A stretch of 13,017 nt of DNA, taken from assembly GCA_945901145.1 (NCBI GenBank), contig CAMDJY010000012.1:1-13017 (forward strand), written 5' to 3'. The translations under genes and the position numbers were made by a program. This document shows positions 1-6,795 of the stretch, in pieces (position 1 is the stretch's first letter; each line of letters begins with the position of its first letter). The stretch is from Legionella genomosp. 1. Lineage in GTDB: Bacteria; Pseudomonadota; Gammaproteobacteria; Legionellales; Legionellaceae. The notes beneath the pieces are model-generated. The model searched no databases. It saw only the letters and a list, made by a program, of their open reading frames with translations, and was not told the origin of the DNA.

Positions 1-732
1 AGTAAGTTCATAAAAACCATTGGCAAGCTCTACACCACGATAATACACTTCGAAACGCTGTGCAACACCCTGCTCCACACGAGCAAGTGATGCCTGGGAG
101 GGTGGAAAATCAATCAACGCCACTGGCGCCGTGGATGCAGTAAACGCAGGCTCAATCACATGCGTCATCAATAAAAACAGATGTTGGTCACGATCGGTTT
201 CTGTCTCTGTAAACACATGCTGTAAATCATAATTTTTTAATAATTTTTTTAAATCGGTGATATGCACGCGCAACGGATCAATACCACACACCTCTTCGAA
301 TGCCTGGCGATACGTTTTAATCAAAAAGGGTTCGCAAGAAAACAAAGTTTGCATCAAAGACTGAACTTGCAGTAGTAAATCATGATGCGTCATATCCAGT
401 TGATACCATTCTAACAAAGTAAACTCAGGATTATGCCAACGTCCCAGCTCATCATCTCGAAACACCCGTGCAATCTGAAAAATAGACCCACTTCCTGCCG
501 CAAGTAAGCGCTTCATATGATACTCAGGAGAGGTTTGTAATGCGTAAGCTTGACCACGAAAATAAGCTTGAATATTATCTAAATAACGATCTGTCACCCC
601 AAAACGACCGAGAACCGGCGTTTCAACTTCCAAAAAACCGCGCGCTTCAAAAAAATGACGAATACGTTTGATGATCTCCGCGCGTGCACGTAGCGTTTCT
701 AACGATGCAGAAGGTTGCCAGTCTATGCTCAA
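1..732 (-). CDS. epmA: Elongation factor P--(R)-beta-lysine ligase EpmA (PoxA/GenX), 3' part missing at window edge
   Basis: EpmA is a class II lysyl-tRNA synthetase-like enzyme without an anticodon-binding domain. It activates (R)-beta-lysine and attaches it to a conserved lysine of elongation factor P, which helps ribosomes through polyproline stretches. The 244 visible residues begin SIDWQPSAS, close to the E. coli N-terminus as I recall it. They contain the motif 1 region VETPVL (36-41), TSPEYHMKR (67-75), the motif 2 region FRDDELGRWHNPEF (91-104) and ERFEVYY-like and GVELANGF segments (226-240). Motif 3 and roughly 80 residues lie beyond the edge. No in-frame ATG precedes the first motifs, and an in-frame TGA lies just upstream, so I chose TTG at 732. 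It has an AGGAA seven bases upstream and forms a TTGA overlap with the sufT stop. The gene is therefore probably co-translated as the last member of the suf operon so far seen. Confidence 0.95.
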   Translation of the reverse strand, partial: MSIDWQPSASLETLRARAEIIKRIRHFFEARGFLEVETPVLGRFGVTDRYLDNIQAYFRGQAYALQTSPEYHMKRLLAAGSGSIFQIARVFRDDELGRWHNPEFTLLEWYQLDMTHHDLLLQVQSLMQTLFSCEPFLIKTYRQAFEEVCGIDPLRVHITDLKKLLKNYDLQHVFTETETDRDQHLFLLMTHVIEPAFTASTAPVALIDFPPSQASLARVEQGVAQRFEVYYRGVELANGFYELT

Positions 733-1067
733 TAGAAAATTCCTAATTCAAGCCGGGCAACTTCACTCATGCGCTCTTGACTCCAGGGCGGCTCCCAAAC
801 CAACTCCACGGTGCAATCCGTGACACCTTCAACTTGATTCACTGCTTGCTCGACGGTTCCAGGAAAAGTTTGAGCAACAGGACATCCAGGAGACGTCAAC
901 GTCATTTGAATCGCAACATGCTGCTTATCATCAATTTTAATGTCATAAATTAAACCAAGATCATAAATATTGGTTGGGATCTCTGGGTCAAATACCGTCT
1001 TTAATGCTGCAATCACTAACGCATGCAATGCTTCAGTTTGGTCGCCTTTTTTTTTAAATCCTAACAT
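729..1067 (-). CDS. sufT: SufT-like Fe-S assembly accessory protein (DUF59/MIP18 family)
   Basis: This small cytosolic protein of 112 residues belongs to the DUF59/MIP18 family, whose SufT members help maturation of Fe-S proteins. They are often encoded at the end of suf operons, as here. Visible family motifs are DPEIPTNIYDLGLIY (27-41), the TSPGCP loop with the conserved cysteine C62 (58-63) and the C-terminal WEPPWSQERM...LELG (91-109). The ATG at 1067 has GGAG six bases upstream and sits three bases after the sufU stop. The TGA stop overlaps the TTG start of epmA. Codons 5-7 are AAA AAA AAA, giving a run of nine A in the message that could promote polymerase slippage. PaaD-type proteins of phenylacetate degradation share the domain, but the suf context makes SufT the better name. 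Confidence 0.9.
   Translation of the reverse strand: MLGFKKKGDQTEALHALVIAALKTVFDPEIPTNIYDLGLIYDIKIDDKQHVAIQMTLTSPGCPVAQTFPGTVEQAVNQVEGVTDCTVELVWEPPWSQERMSEVARLELGIFY
740..744 (-). promoter_or_regulatory. Ribosome binding site supporting the TTG start of epmA
   Basis: On the minus strand AGGAA lies seven bases before the TTG at 732, inside the last codons of sufT. It is the main support for a non-ATG start, since the first in-frame ATG is at residue 73, inside a conserved motif. Confidence 0.6.
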
Positions 1068-1070
1068 GCA

Positions 1071-1526
1071 TTACTCCGTAGTCACGAAGATATCATCTTG
1101 ACTATCTTCTTGTTTCAAAGCCGCATCAAGCGTATGCCAAGCTAAGGTCGCACATTTAACCCGAGCCGGAAACTCACGTACACCAGCAAGGACGGCAAGT
1201 TTATCACAATCAAGTGATGCATCAGGACCGTCTTCCGTCACCATAGCGTGAAATCGTTGAAATAAAGTTTCGGCTTCAACCACTGTTTTTCCTTTGAGTG
1301 CATCGGTCATCAAAGAAGCAGACGCTTGCGATATGGCACACCCGCAGCCCAAAAAGCTAATATCATGAATAATATGATTCACAATCTGCAAATAAACCGT
1401 TAATTGATCACCACATAAAGGATTATATCCGCGCGCTTGTCGATTTGGATGCAGCATCACATGGTGGTTTCGAGGATTACGATTATGATCCATAATCACT
1501 TCTTGATATAATTCTCGTAAATCCAT
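1071..1526 (-). CDS. sufU: SufU-type Fe-S assembly scaffold / sulfur transfer protein
   Basis: SufU accepts persulfide sulfur from SufS and passes it to the SufBCD scaffold. It resembles IscU but has an insertion between the second and third ligand cysteines and binds zinc. The 151-residue product shows the SufU signature: ELYQEVIMDHNRNPRN (5-20), C38-G-D40, C63 in GCGCAISQASASLM, and C125 in FPARVKCATLAW. All ligand positions of the Bacillus protein are present, so it should be functional. C61 is an extra cysteine two residues before the ligand. The frame stays open upstream to an ATG at 1568, but the family starts at MDLRELYQ. ATG 1526 has GAGGT nine bases upstream and forms a TAATG junction with the sufS stop, so I use 1526. 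No sufE is present in the cluster, consistent with SufU being the SufS partner. Confidence 0.95.
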   Translation of the reverse strand: MDLRELYQEVIMDHNRNPRNHHVMLHPNRQARGYNPLCGDQLTVYLQIVNHIIHDISFLGCGCAISQASASLMTDALKGKTVVEAETLFQRFHAMVTEDGPDASLDCDKLAVLAGVREFPARVKCATLAWHTLDAALKQEDSQDDIFVTTE

Positions 1527-2755
1527 TAAGAAAATACCTCGCTGACATAATTTAAAGCGTGCATGCACTGATCAATTTCTGCATAAGTATTATAAAACGA
1601 CAAAGATAATCGAGTGGTAGCAGGTACCCCAAAAAATGCCATTAAAGGCATGGCACAATGATGCCCACTGCGCATGGCAATGCCCTGGCTATCTAAAATT
1701 GTTCCAATATCATGCGCATGTACAAACTCATGGAGAAGAGAAATCACCGGGACTTTGTTTGCGACATTTCCCAAAATACGATAGCCCTTTAAAGCTTGTA
1801 TCGATTTGGTGGCATAATCCAATAAATCTTTTTCATAAGCAGCAATCGCTGACATCTCTAGGCTTGCTAAATAATCCAAACTTGCGCCAAAACCAATCAC
1901 GCCAGAAATATTCGGTGTTCCGGCCTCAAATTTATGCGGCAATGGTGCATATTCAGTTTTATCAAAGCGCACCGAACGAATCATCTCGCCCCCACCTTGA
2001 TAAGGTGGCATCTGATTTAACAACCGCTCCCGCCCCCAGAGCACACCAAGCCCAGTTGGGCCATACATTTTATGTGCTGAAAAAACATAAAAATCGCAGT
2101 CTAACGCTTGAACATCAATCGGAAGATGTGCAGTTGCTTGTGCCCCATCGAGTAAAACCACAGCACCATAAGCATGCGCCATATCGATTAATTGCTTCAC
2201 CGGATTAATCGTCCCCAGTGCATTCGATGCGTAAGTGACTGCGACGAGTTTGGTTTTATCTGATAATTTTTTTTCAAATTCATCCAGCAATAATTCACCA
2301 TCCATCGAGATGGGAGCCACTTGCAAGGTCGCGCCGGTTTTTTCACACACCAGTTGCCAAGGCACAATATTTGCATGATGCTCCATATGGGTAATTAAAA
2401 TTTCATCCCCAGGACCAAATGTTGGCAAAGCATAACTATGAGCAACCAGATTAATGGCCTCGGTTGTCCCACGTACGAAAATACATTCGTGCGCAAACGG
2501 TGCATGGATCCACTGCTGTACTTTTGAACGTGCCGCTTCATATTGAGCAGTTGATCGCACACTTAATGCATGCACACCACGATTCACATTCGCATTATCA
2601 TGTGAATAATATCGAGCGATAGCGTCAATCATCAATTTTGGTTTTTGTGTCGTTGATGCATTATCAAAATAAACTAAGCGCTTACCATAGACGTCCTGAT
2701 CTAAAAGCGGAAAATCTTGGCGAATTTTTTCAATATCTTGAGTCGTTAACGGCAT
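1526..2755 (-). CDS. sufS: Cysteine desulfurase SufS
   Basis: SufS is a pyridoxal-phosphate enzyme (class V aminotransferase fold, type II desulfurase). It converts cysteine to alanine and holds the released sulfur as a persulfide for SufU. The 409-residue length is typical. Key residues are visible: YFDNASTTQKP near the N-terminus (29-39), H127 in MEHHANIVPW stacking on the cofactor, D203 in LLDGAQ, the Schiff-base lysine K229 in FSAHKMYGPTG, and the persulfide cysteine C367 in MRSGHHCAMPL. The ATG at 2755 lies four bases after the sufD stop, with a weak GGTG as the possible ribosome site. The TAA stop shares a base with the sufU ATG. No lesion is seen. Confidence 0.97.
   Translation of the reverse strand: MPLTTQDIEKIRQDFPLLDQDVYGKRLVYFDNASTTQKPKLMIDAIARYYSHDNANVNRGVHALSVRSTAQYEAARSKVQQWIHAPFAHECIFVRGTTEAINLVAHSYALPTFGPGDEILITHMEHHANIVPWQLVCEKTGATLQVAPISMDGELLLDEFEKKLSDKTKLVAVTYASNALGTINPVKQLIDMAHAYGAVVLLDGAQATAHLPIDVQALDCDFYVFSAHKMYGPTGLGVLWGRERLLNQMPPYQGGGEMIRSVRFDKTEYAPLPHKFEAGTPNISGVIGFGASLDYLASLEMSAIAAYEKDLLDYATKSIQALKGYRILGNVANKVPVISLLHEFVHAHDIGTILDSQGIAMRSGHHCAMPLMAFFGVPATTRLSLSFYNTYAEIDQCMHALNYVSEVFS
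1536..1540 (-). promoter_or_regulatory. Ribosome binding site that fixes the sufU start at 1526
   Basis: The minus strand carries GAGGT nine bases before ATG 1526, inside the 3' end of sufS. It favours 1526 over the longer open-frame ATG at 1568, which would add 14 residues not found in the family. Confidence 0.7.
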
Positions 2756-2759
2756 AACA

Positions 2760-4010
2760 TCACACCAAATGTTGACGGATGAGCTGGCTCATCCATAAAG
2801 ACAATGGATTAAAATTGATTTTTTTTAAATTCATAGCCACAAAAGCCTGGACTAAATAATCTTGTGCCTCCGGCTTTGGAATACCCCGTGCTTCTAAATA
2901 AAACAAAGCTTCTTCGTCTAAGCATCCCACGGTCGCGCCATGTGTACATGTGACATCATCAGCATCAATTTCCAACTGTGGCTTGGTATCAATTTCTGCA
3001 TCTGGTGACAACAATAAGTTTTTATTTTGTTGATGCGCTTCTGTCTGTTGCGCATCTTTGGCAACAACCACAATGCCATTAAAAACCGCTCGCGAGCGAC
3101 CATAAAGCATGCCTTTATAATCTTGCTCACTGGTGCAATGAGGAACATCATGGAGCACGCGAGTATGATGATCAACATGCTGTTGGTCTTGTGTAATATA
3201 AATACCATTCATAAAGCAAGACGCTTTAGGCTCAATGAATGTAATCGAGGTATCACTACGCACCCATTGTCCGCCAAGACTCAAAGAATGACTCTCAAAA
3301 TGACTACTGGCTTCTTGTTGCACGGCAACCTCACCGACATGATAAGCACGCCGGCTTTCACGTTGCATTTTATAATGTCCTAATGACGCATGGGCTTTTA
3401 GATAGACTTCAGTCATGGTATTGGTAAAATAGGAGATACCTTCCTCTCCTTGATAATCTTCAATGATTGTCGCCTGACTGCCTGGTTCCATGACAATAAG
3501 ATGACGGATATACCTTGCCTCTTGATTATCTTTTTGCAATTGAGATAAAAATAAAGGTTTCTCGAGAATAATATGTTCAGGGATATAAATAAATAAACCG
3601 TCGCGTAACATTGCAGTATTCTGCGCGTGAAAACCATGCGTATGTTTTAAAATACGCCCTAAATAAGGTGCAATTTTTTCTGCATGACGCAGCAAAGCAT
3701 CCTGCCACGTTTGAATGATCACGCCTCGAGGCAGAGCTTCAGCACTATCCATCAAGCCACGTGTCATATCACAGAAAAACACATCAAAAGGCACATCTGC
3801 TGTCAGTGGTTCAGAAGCATGCATGGCCAAATTAAAATGCTGTTTAGTAAACTGATCCGTTTTTGTGTACTTCCAAGCTTCATCGTGACGCGTTGGAAAC
3901 CCTAAAGTTTCTAGATCTGCAAACGCTGCCGTTTTCAGTGCTGATAATTGGGGGAAATCAGGACATTTCTGACTCTCAAGCTTATAAAAATCTAGAAGAT
4001 CTCGCATCAT
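2760..4010 (-). CDS. sufD: SUF scaffold subunit SufD
   Basis: SufD pairs with SufB and a SufC dimer to form the SufBC2D complex, on which Fe-S clusters are built in the cytosol. The 416-residue product has the usual N-terminal helical segment containing PTRHDEAWKYT (39-49), a long beta-helix middle, and the C-terminal core CTHGATVGCLDEEALFYLEARGI (355-377). H357 in that core matches the histidine implicated at the SufB-SufD cluster site of the E. coli protein (H360). The start ATG overlaps the sufC stop as ATGA. A second in-frame ATG follows immediately at 4007, so the true start could be one codon later. The C-terminus of the family is normal and no frameshift is seen. Confidence 0.95.
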   Translation of the reverse strand: MMRDLLDFYKLESQKCPDFPQLSALKTAAFADLETLGFPTRHDEAWKYTKTDQFTKQHFNLAMHASEPLTADVPFDVFFCDMTRGLMDSAEALPRGVIIQTWQDALLRHAEKIAPYLGRILKHTHGFHAQNTAMLRDGLFIYIPEHIILEKPLFLSQLQKDNQEARYIRHLIVMEPGSQATIIEDYQGEEGISYFTNTMTEVYLKAHASLGHYKMQRESRRAYHVGEVAVQQEASSHFESHSLSLGGQWVRSDTSITFIEPKASCFMNGIYITQDQQHVDHHTRVLHDVPHCTSEQDYKGMLYGRSRAVFNGIVVVAKDAQQTEAHQQNKNLLLSPDAEIDTKPQLEIDADDVTCTHGATVGCLDEEALFYLEARGIPKPEAQDYLVQAFVAMNLKKINFNPLSLWMSQLIRQHLV

Positions 4011-4756
4011 GGCTCCATCTCTTCCAACCAGTGATAGCCTTTATCTTCCAACTCAAGCGCTAAAGATTTATCCCCTGATTTAATAATACGGCCTTGTGCT
4101 AAGACATGGATAAAATCTGGCTCGATATAATTTAACAAACGTTGATAATGCGTCACGAGAATAATCCCACGTTCAGGTGAGCGCATCGCATTCACCCCTT
4201 CGGCAATAATACGCAAAGCATCAATATCTAAACCAGAATCAGTTTCATCTAAAATCGCAAGTTTAGGCTCTAAAGCTGCCATTTGCAGAATCTCATTACG
4301 TTTTTTCTCGCCACCAGAAAAACCTTCATTGATACTGCGGTATAAAAAAGATTCATCCATATCCACCAACTGGCATTTGGCGCGAATAAAGCTTAAAAAC
4401 TCGATTGCATCTAAAGCATCTTTGCCCTGGGCTTTACGCACTGCATTCACTGAGGCTTTGAGAAAATTAATATTAGTGACCCCAGGAATTTCTACTGGAT
4501 ATTGAAACGACATAAAAATACCGGCTTGTGCTCGCTCTGCAGGCGACCAAGGCAATAAATCCTGTCCTAAATAATCAACAGAACCTGAAGTTATGGTATA
4601 TGCTGGATGGCCAGCGAGGACTTTTGACAATGTACTTTTTCCTGAGCCATTAGGGCCCATGATCGCATGCACTTCGCCAGGATTGACAGTCAAATTAATT
4701 CCTTTCAGAATCGATGTAGTGTCAATTGCGACATGAAGTTGTTGAATAGATAACAT
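4007..4756 (-). CDS. sufC: SUF system ABC-type ATPase SufC
   Basis: SufC is the soluble ABC ATPase of the SufBC2D scaffold. ATP-driven dimerisation of SufC is thought to open the SufB-SufD interface for cluster formation. The 249 residues carry a complete nucleotide-binding domain: Walker A GPNGSGKST (34-42, K40), Q-loop Q85 in FMSFQYPVEIPGV, signature FSGGEKKRNEIL (146-157), Walker B LAILDE with D170 and E171, D-loop SGLD (174-177) and switch histidine H203 in VTHYQRLL. The FQYPVEIPGV and SGGEKKRNEI wording separates it from ordinary transporter ATPases. ATG 4756 follows the sufB stop after one base, with a purine-rich AGAGGGGG about a dozen bases upstream. The stop overlaps the sufD start. 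Confidence 0.97.
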   Translation of the reverse strand: MLSIQQLHVAIDTTSILKGINLTVNPGEVHAIMGPNGSGKSTLSKVLAGHPAYTITSGSVDYLGQDLLPWSPAERAQAGIFMSFQYPVEIPGVTNINFLKASVNAVRKAQGKDALDAIEFLSFIRAKCQLVDMDESFLYRSINEGFSGGEKKRNEILQMAALEPKLAILDETDSGLDIDALRIIAEGVNAMRSPERGIILVTHYQRLLNYIEPDFIHVLAQGRIIKSGDKSLALELEDKGYHWLEEMEP

Positions 4757-4757
4757 A

Positions 4758-6206
4758 TTAACCGACTGCCCCCTCTAGACTGATACCGAGTAATTTAGTT
4801 GCTTCGACAGCAAACTCCATCGGTAATTCTTTTAAAACTTGTTTACAAAACCCATTCACGATCATAGACACCGCATCTTCTGTGTCGATACCGCGTTGTT
4901 GACAATAAAAAAGCTGCTCTTCGCTTAATTTAGATGTCGTTGCCTCGTGCTCAACTTGTGCCGTTTGGTTTTTAACTTCGATATAAGGAAACGTATGCGC
5001 AGCACATAAAGACCCCATGAGCATAGAATCACATTGCGTGTAATTACGCGCATTAACCGCGGTCGGTGCAATGCGAACCACACCACGATAGACATTGCGT
5101 GCTTGACCCGCACTAATGCCCTTAGAAATAATCGTAGAACGGGTATTTTTGCCGATATGAATCATTTTGGTTCCAGTATCCGCTTGCTGATGGTGATTGG
5201 TCACCGCCACAGAATAAAATTCACCAACTGAGTCATCGCCTTGTAAAATAACACTGGGATACTTCCAAGTAATTGCCGAGCCTGTTTCGATTTGTGTCCA
5301 AGAAATTTTAGAGCGCTTACCACGACACGCACCACGTTTAGTCACAAAATTATAAATACCACCTTTGCCGTCTTTATCACCTGGGTACCAATTTTGCACG
5401 GTTGAATATTTAATTTGCGCGCCGTCCAAAGCAACTAATTCTACCACAGCTGCATGCAATTGATTTTCATCACGTTTGGGCGCAGTACAGCCTTCTAAAT
5501 ACGACACATAACTGTCTTGATCTGCAATAATTAACGTACGTTCAAATTGTCCAGTTCCCGCGGAATTAATCCGAAAATAGGTCGAAAGTTCCATCGGGCA
5601 ACGCACGCCTTGCGGAATATAAACAAACGACCCATCACTAAATACTGCGGAATTCAAAGCTGCATAAAAATTGTCACGATAAGACACCACTGAACCTAGA
5701 TATTTTTGAATCAGTTCCGGATATTGATGCACCGCTTCAGAAAAAGAACAAAAAATAACGCCCTTTTCAGCTAATTTTGCTTTAAACGTCGTTGCCACAG
5801 AAACACTGTCAAATACAGCATCAACCGCGACACCGGCTAAAAACTCTTGCTCACGCAAAGGAATACCAAGTTTTTCGTAGGTTCTTAATAACTCAGGGTC
5901 AACCTCATCGAGACTTTTAGGCGCATCTTGTTGGGTTTTAGGCGCAGAATAATAAGCAATCGCTTGATAATCAATCGCTGGGTAATGCACAGTAGACCAT
6001 TCGGGCGGGCTCATCGTCTGCCAAGCACGAAACGCTTGTAGACGCCATGCCAATACAAATTCAGGCTCACCTTTTATAGCAGACAACCGGCGAATCACGT
6101 CTTCGTCCAAACCTGGTGCAAAAGTTTCAGCTTCGATCTCGGTCACAAACCCGTGTTGGTATTCTCGATCGAGCAAAGAATAAAGTTCTTCTTGTTTTTT
6201 CACCAC
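4758..6206 (-). CDS. sufB: SUF scaffold subunit SufB
   Basis: SufB is the subunit of SufBC2D on which the nascent Fe-S cluster forms. The 482-residue length is normal. Family blocks visible are [40 protein letters not shown], and the C-terminal region with C401 in [12 protein letters not shown] and E430 in [14 protein letters not shown]. By spacing these match the cluster-site residues C405 and E434 of E. coli SufB. The C-terminal MIVNGFC...[10 protein letters not shown] is typical. The start is GTG at 6206, with AGGGGA seven bases upstream. A second GTG follows directly and no better ATG exists in frame. The gene begins inside the last codons of the regulator gene (7-base overlap), so it is probably translationally coupled to it. 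Confidence 0.96.
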   Translation of the reverse strand: MVKKQEELYSLLDREYQHGFVTEIEAETFAPGLDEDVIRRLSAIKGEPEFVLAWRLQAFRAWQTMSPPEWSTVHYPAIDYQAIAYYSAPKTQQDAPKSLDEVDPELLRTYEKLGIPLREQEFLAGVAVDAVFDSVSVATTFKAKLAEKGVIFCSFSEAVHQYPELIQKYLGSVVSYRDNFYAALNSAVFSDGSFVYIPQGVRCPMELSTYFRINSAGTGQFERTLIIADQDSYVSYLEGCTAPKRDENQLHAAVVELVALDGAQIKYSTVQNWYPGDKDGKGGIYNFVTKRGACRGKRSKISWTQIETGSAITWKYPSVILQGDDSVGEFYSVAVTNHHQQADTGTKMIHIGKNTRSTIISKGISAGQARNVYRGVVRIAPTAVNARNYTQCDSMLMGSLCAAHTFPYIEVKNQTAQVEHEATTSKLSEEQLFYCQQRGIDTEDAVSMIVNGFCKQVLKELPMEFAVEATKLLGISLEGAVG

Positions 6207-6646
6207 AACATATTCCCCTGTTTTATCAGACCTGGCACGCCCAATGAGGGCGTTGCTAAAGCCTCTAAACTGACCTGCTCAAGCGTGTTTTCTATCACTT
6301 GACTAATCAAACGCCAATTACCTTGCACATGACAAACATGCTCTAAGGCGCAAACATTCGTATGTTCGCGACATTCGGTCAAACCATGCAATTCATCCAG
6401 CGCAGATAATATCTCACGAACTGAAATCTCTCGCGGCAATCGCTGTAAACGATACCCCCCGCTCGCACCGCGAACGGAAACCAGTAAGCCTGCATTAGTC
6501 AAGCGCTTCAACAATTTACTAACCGTTGGCACCGTCAAACGCGTATCGTGCGCAATATCTCGTGCATTACATAATTGTTCTGAATGACGTGCCAAATGCA
6601 CCAAAATCACTGTCGCATAATCGGCGAGCTTACTAATACGTAGCAT
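6200..6646 (-). CDS. Rrf2-family SUF operon regulator with Fe-S ligand cysteines
   Basis: This is a 148-residue winged-helix regulator of the Rrf2/IscR family, of the subtype found at the head of suf operons in gammaproteobacteria and xanthomonads (it resembles TIGR02944). The N-terminus [19 protein letters not shown] is characteristic, followed by the recognition helix region [12 protein letters not shown] (38-49) and the wing [11 protein letters not shown] (57-67). C92, C99 and C105 (C-x6-C-x5-C), next to H106, give the IscR-like layout for binding an Fe-S cluster. It therefore probably senses cluster supply and represses its own operon when clusters are plentiful. ATG 6646 fits the family start, although no clear ribosome site precedes it. 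The operon promoter and a candidate operator lie just upstream. Names such as sufR or iscR are used inconsistently, so I give no symbol. Confidence 0.92.
   Translation of the reverse strand: MLRISKLADYATVILVHLARHSEQLCNARDIAHDTRLTVPTVSKLLKRLTNAGLLVSVRGASGGYRLQRLPREISVREILSALDELHGLTECREHTNVCALEHVCHVQGNWRLISQVIENTLEQVSLEALATPSLGVPGLIKQGNMLW
6214..6219 (-). promoter_or_regulatory. Ribosome binding site for the GTG start of sufB
   Basis: AGGGGA on the minus strand is seven bases before GTG 6206 and lies within the regulator gene. It supports the non-ATG start and the overlap of the two frames. Confidence 0.65.
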
Positions 6647-6683
6647 AACATTTTTTAAACATTTTATCGAGGACCATATTGGT

Positions 6684-6694
6684 ACTATTTTAGT
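6684..6694. promoter_or_regulatory. Candidate operator for the Rrf2-family SUF regulator
   Basis: The 11 bases form a perfect inverted repeat, ACTA-TTT-TAGT on the plus strand. Read on the minus strand as ACTAAAATAGT, they match the central ACTRWWWYAGT of the E. coli IscR type 1 site, although the outer arms of that consensus are not conserved. The site covers the predicted start point of the suf promoter, an effective place for a repressor. Regulator identity and binding are inference. Confidence 0.5.
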
Positions 6695-6699
6695 TTGAG

Positions 6700-6728
6700 A
6701 TTCTATAATGAGCGATGCTTGATTGCAA
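6700..6728 (-). promoter_or_regulatory. Predicted sigma70-type promoter of the regulator-suf operon
   Basis: On the minus strand a -35 TTGCAA (6728-6723, four of six consensus bases) and a -10 TAGAAT (6705-6700, five of six) are separated by exactly 17 bases. Initiation would be expected near 6693, leaving a leader of about 47 bases before the regulator ATG. The same stretch holds a TATAAT on the plus strand at 6704-6709, so divergent transcription may share this DNA. Confidence 0.65.
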
Positions 6729-6762
6729 TAAAAAAAACGTTGTGAATTAAATGTACTATAAT
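6704..6762 (+). promoter_or_regulatory. Possible plus-strand promoter elements before the coiled-coil gene
   Basis: Two perfect TATAAT hexamers occur on the plus strand, at 6704-6709 and 6757-6762. The first has TTGGTA at 6679-6684, a loose 19-base spacing. The second has no convincing -35 but follows an eight-base A run (6730-6737). Either could drive the coiled-coil gene and, by read-through, aroE-aroB-aroC, since no terminator is seen between them. Which one is used cannot be told from sequence. Confidence 0.4.
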
Positions 6763-6795
6763 CTTTTAATATGGGGAGATTAGATTAGACTGGCT

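Noticed and set aside
1527..1568. N-terminal extension of sufU to an upstream ATG at 1568
   Set aside because: The 14 extra residues are not found in SufU proteins, and the ATG at 1526 has a good ribosome site and a TAATG junction.
1636..2208. 190-residue open frame on the plus strand
   Set aside because: It lies wholly opposite sufS, whose family motifs and length are complete. The antisense product has low-complexity composition and no recognisable domain.
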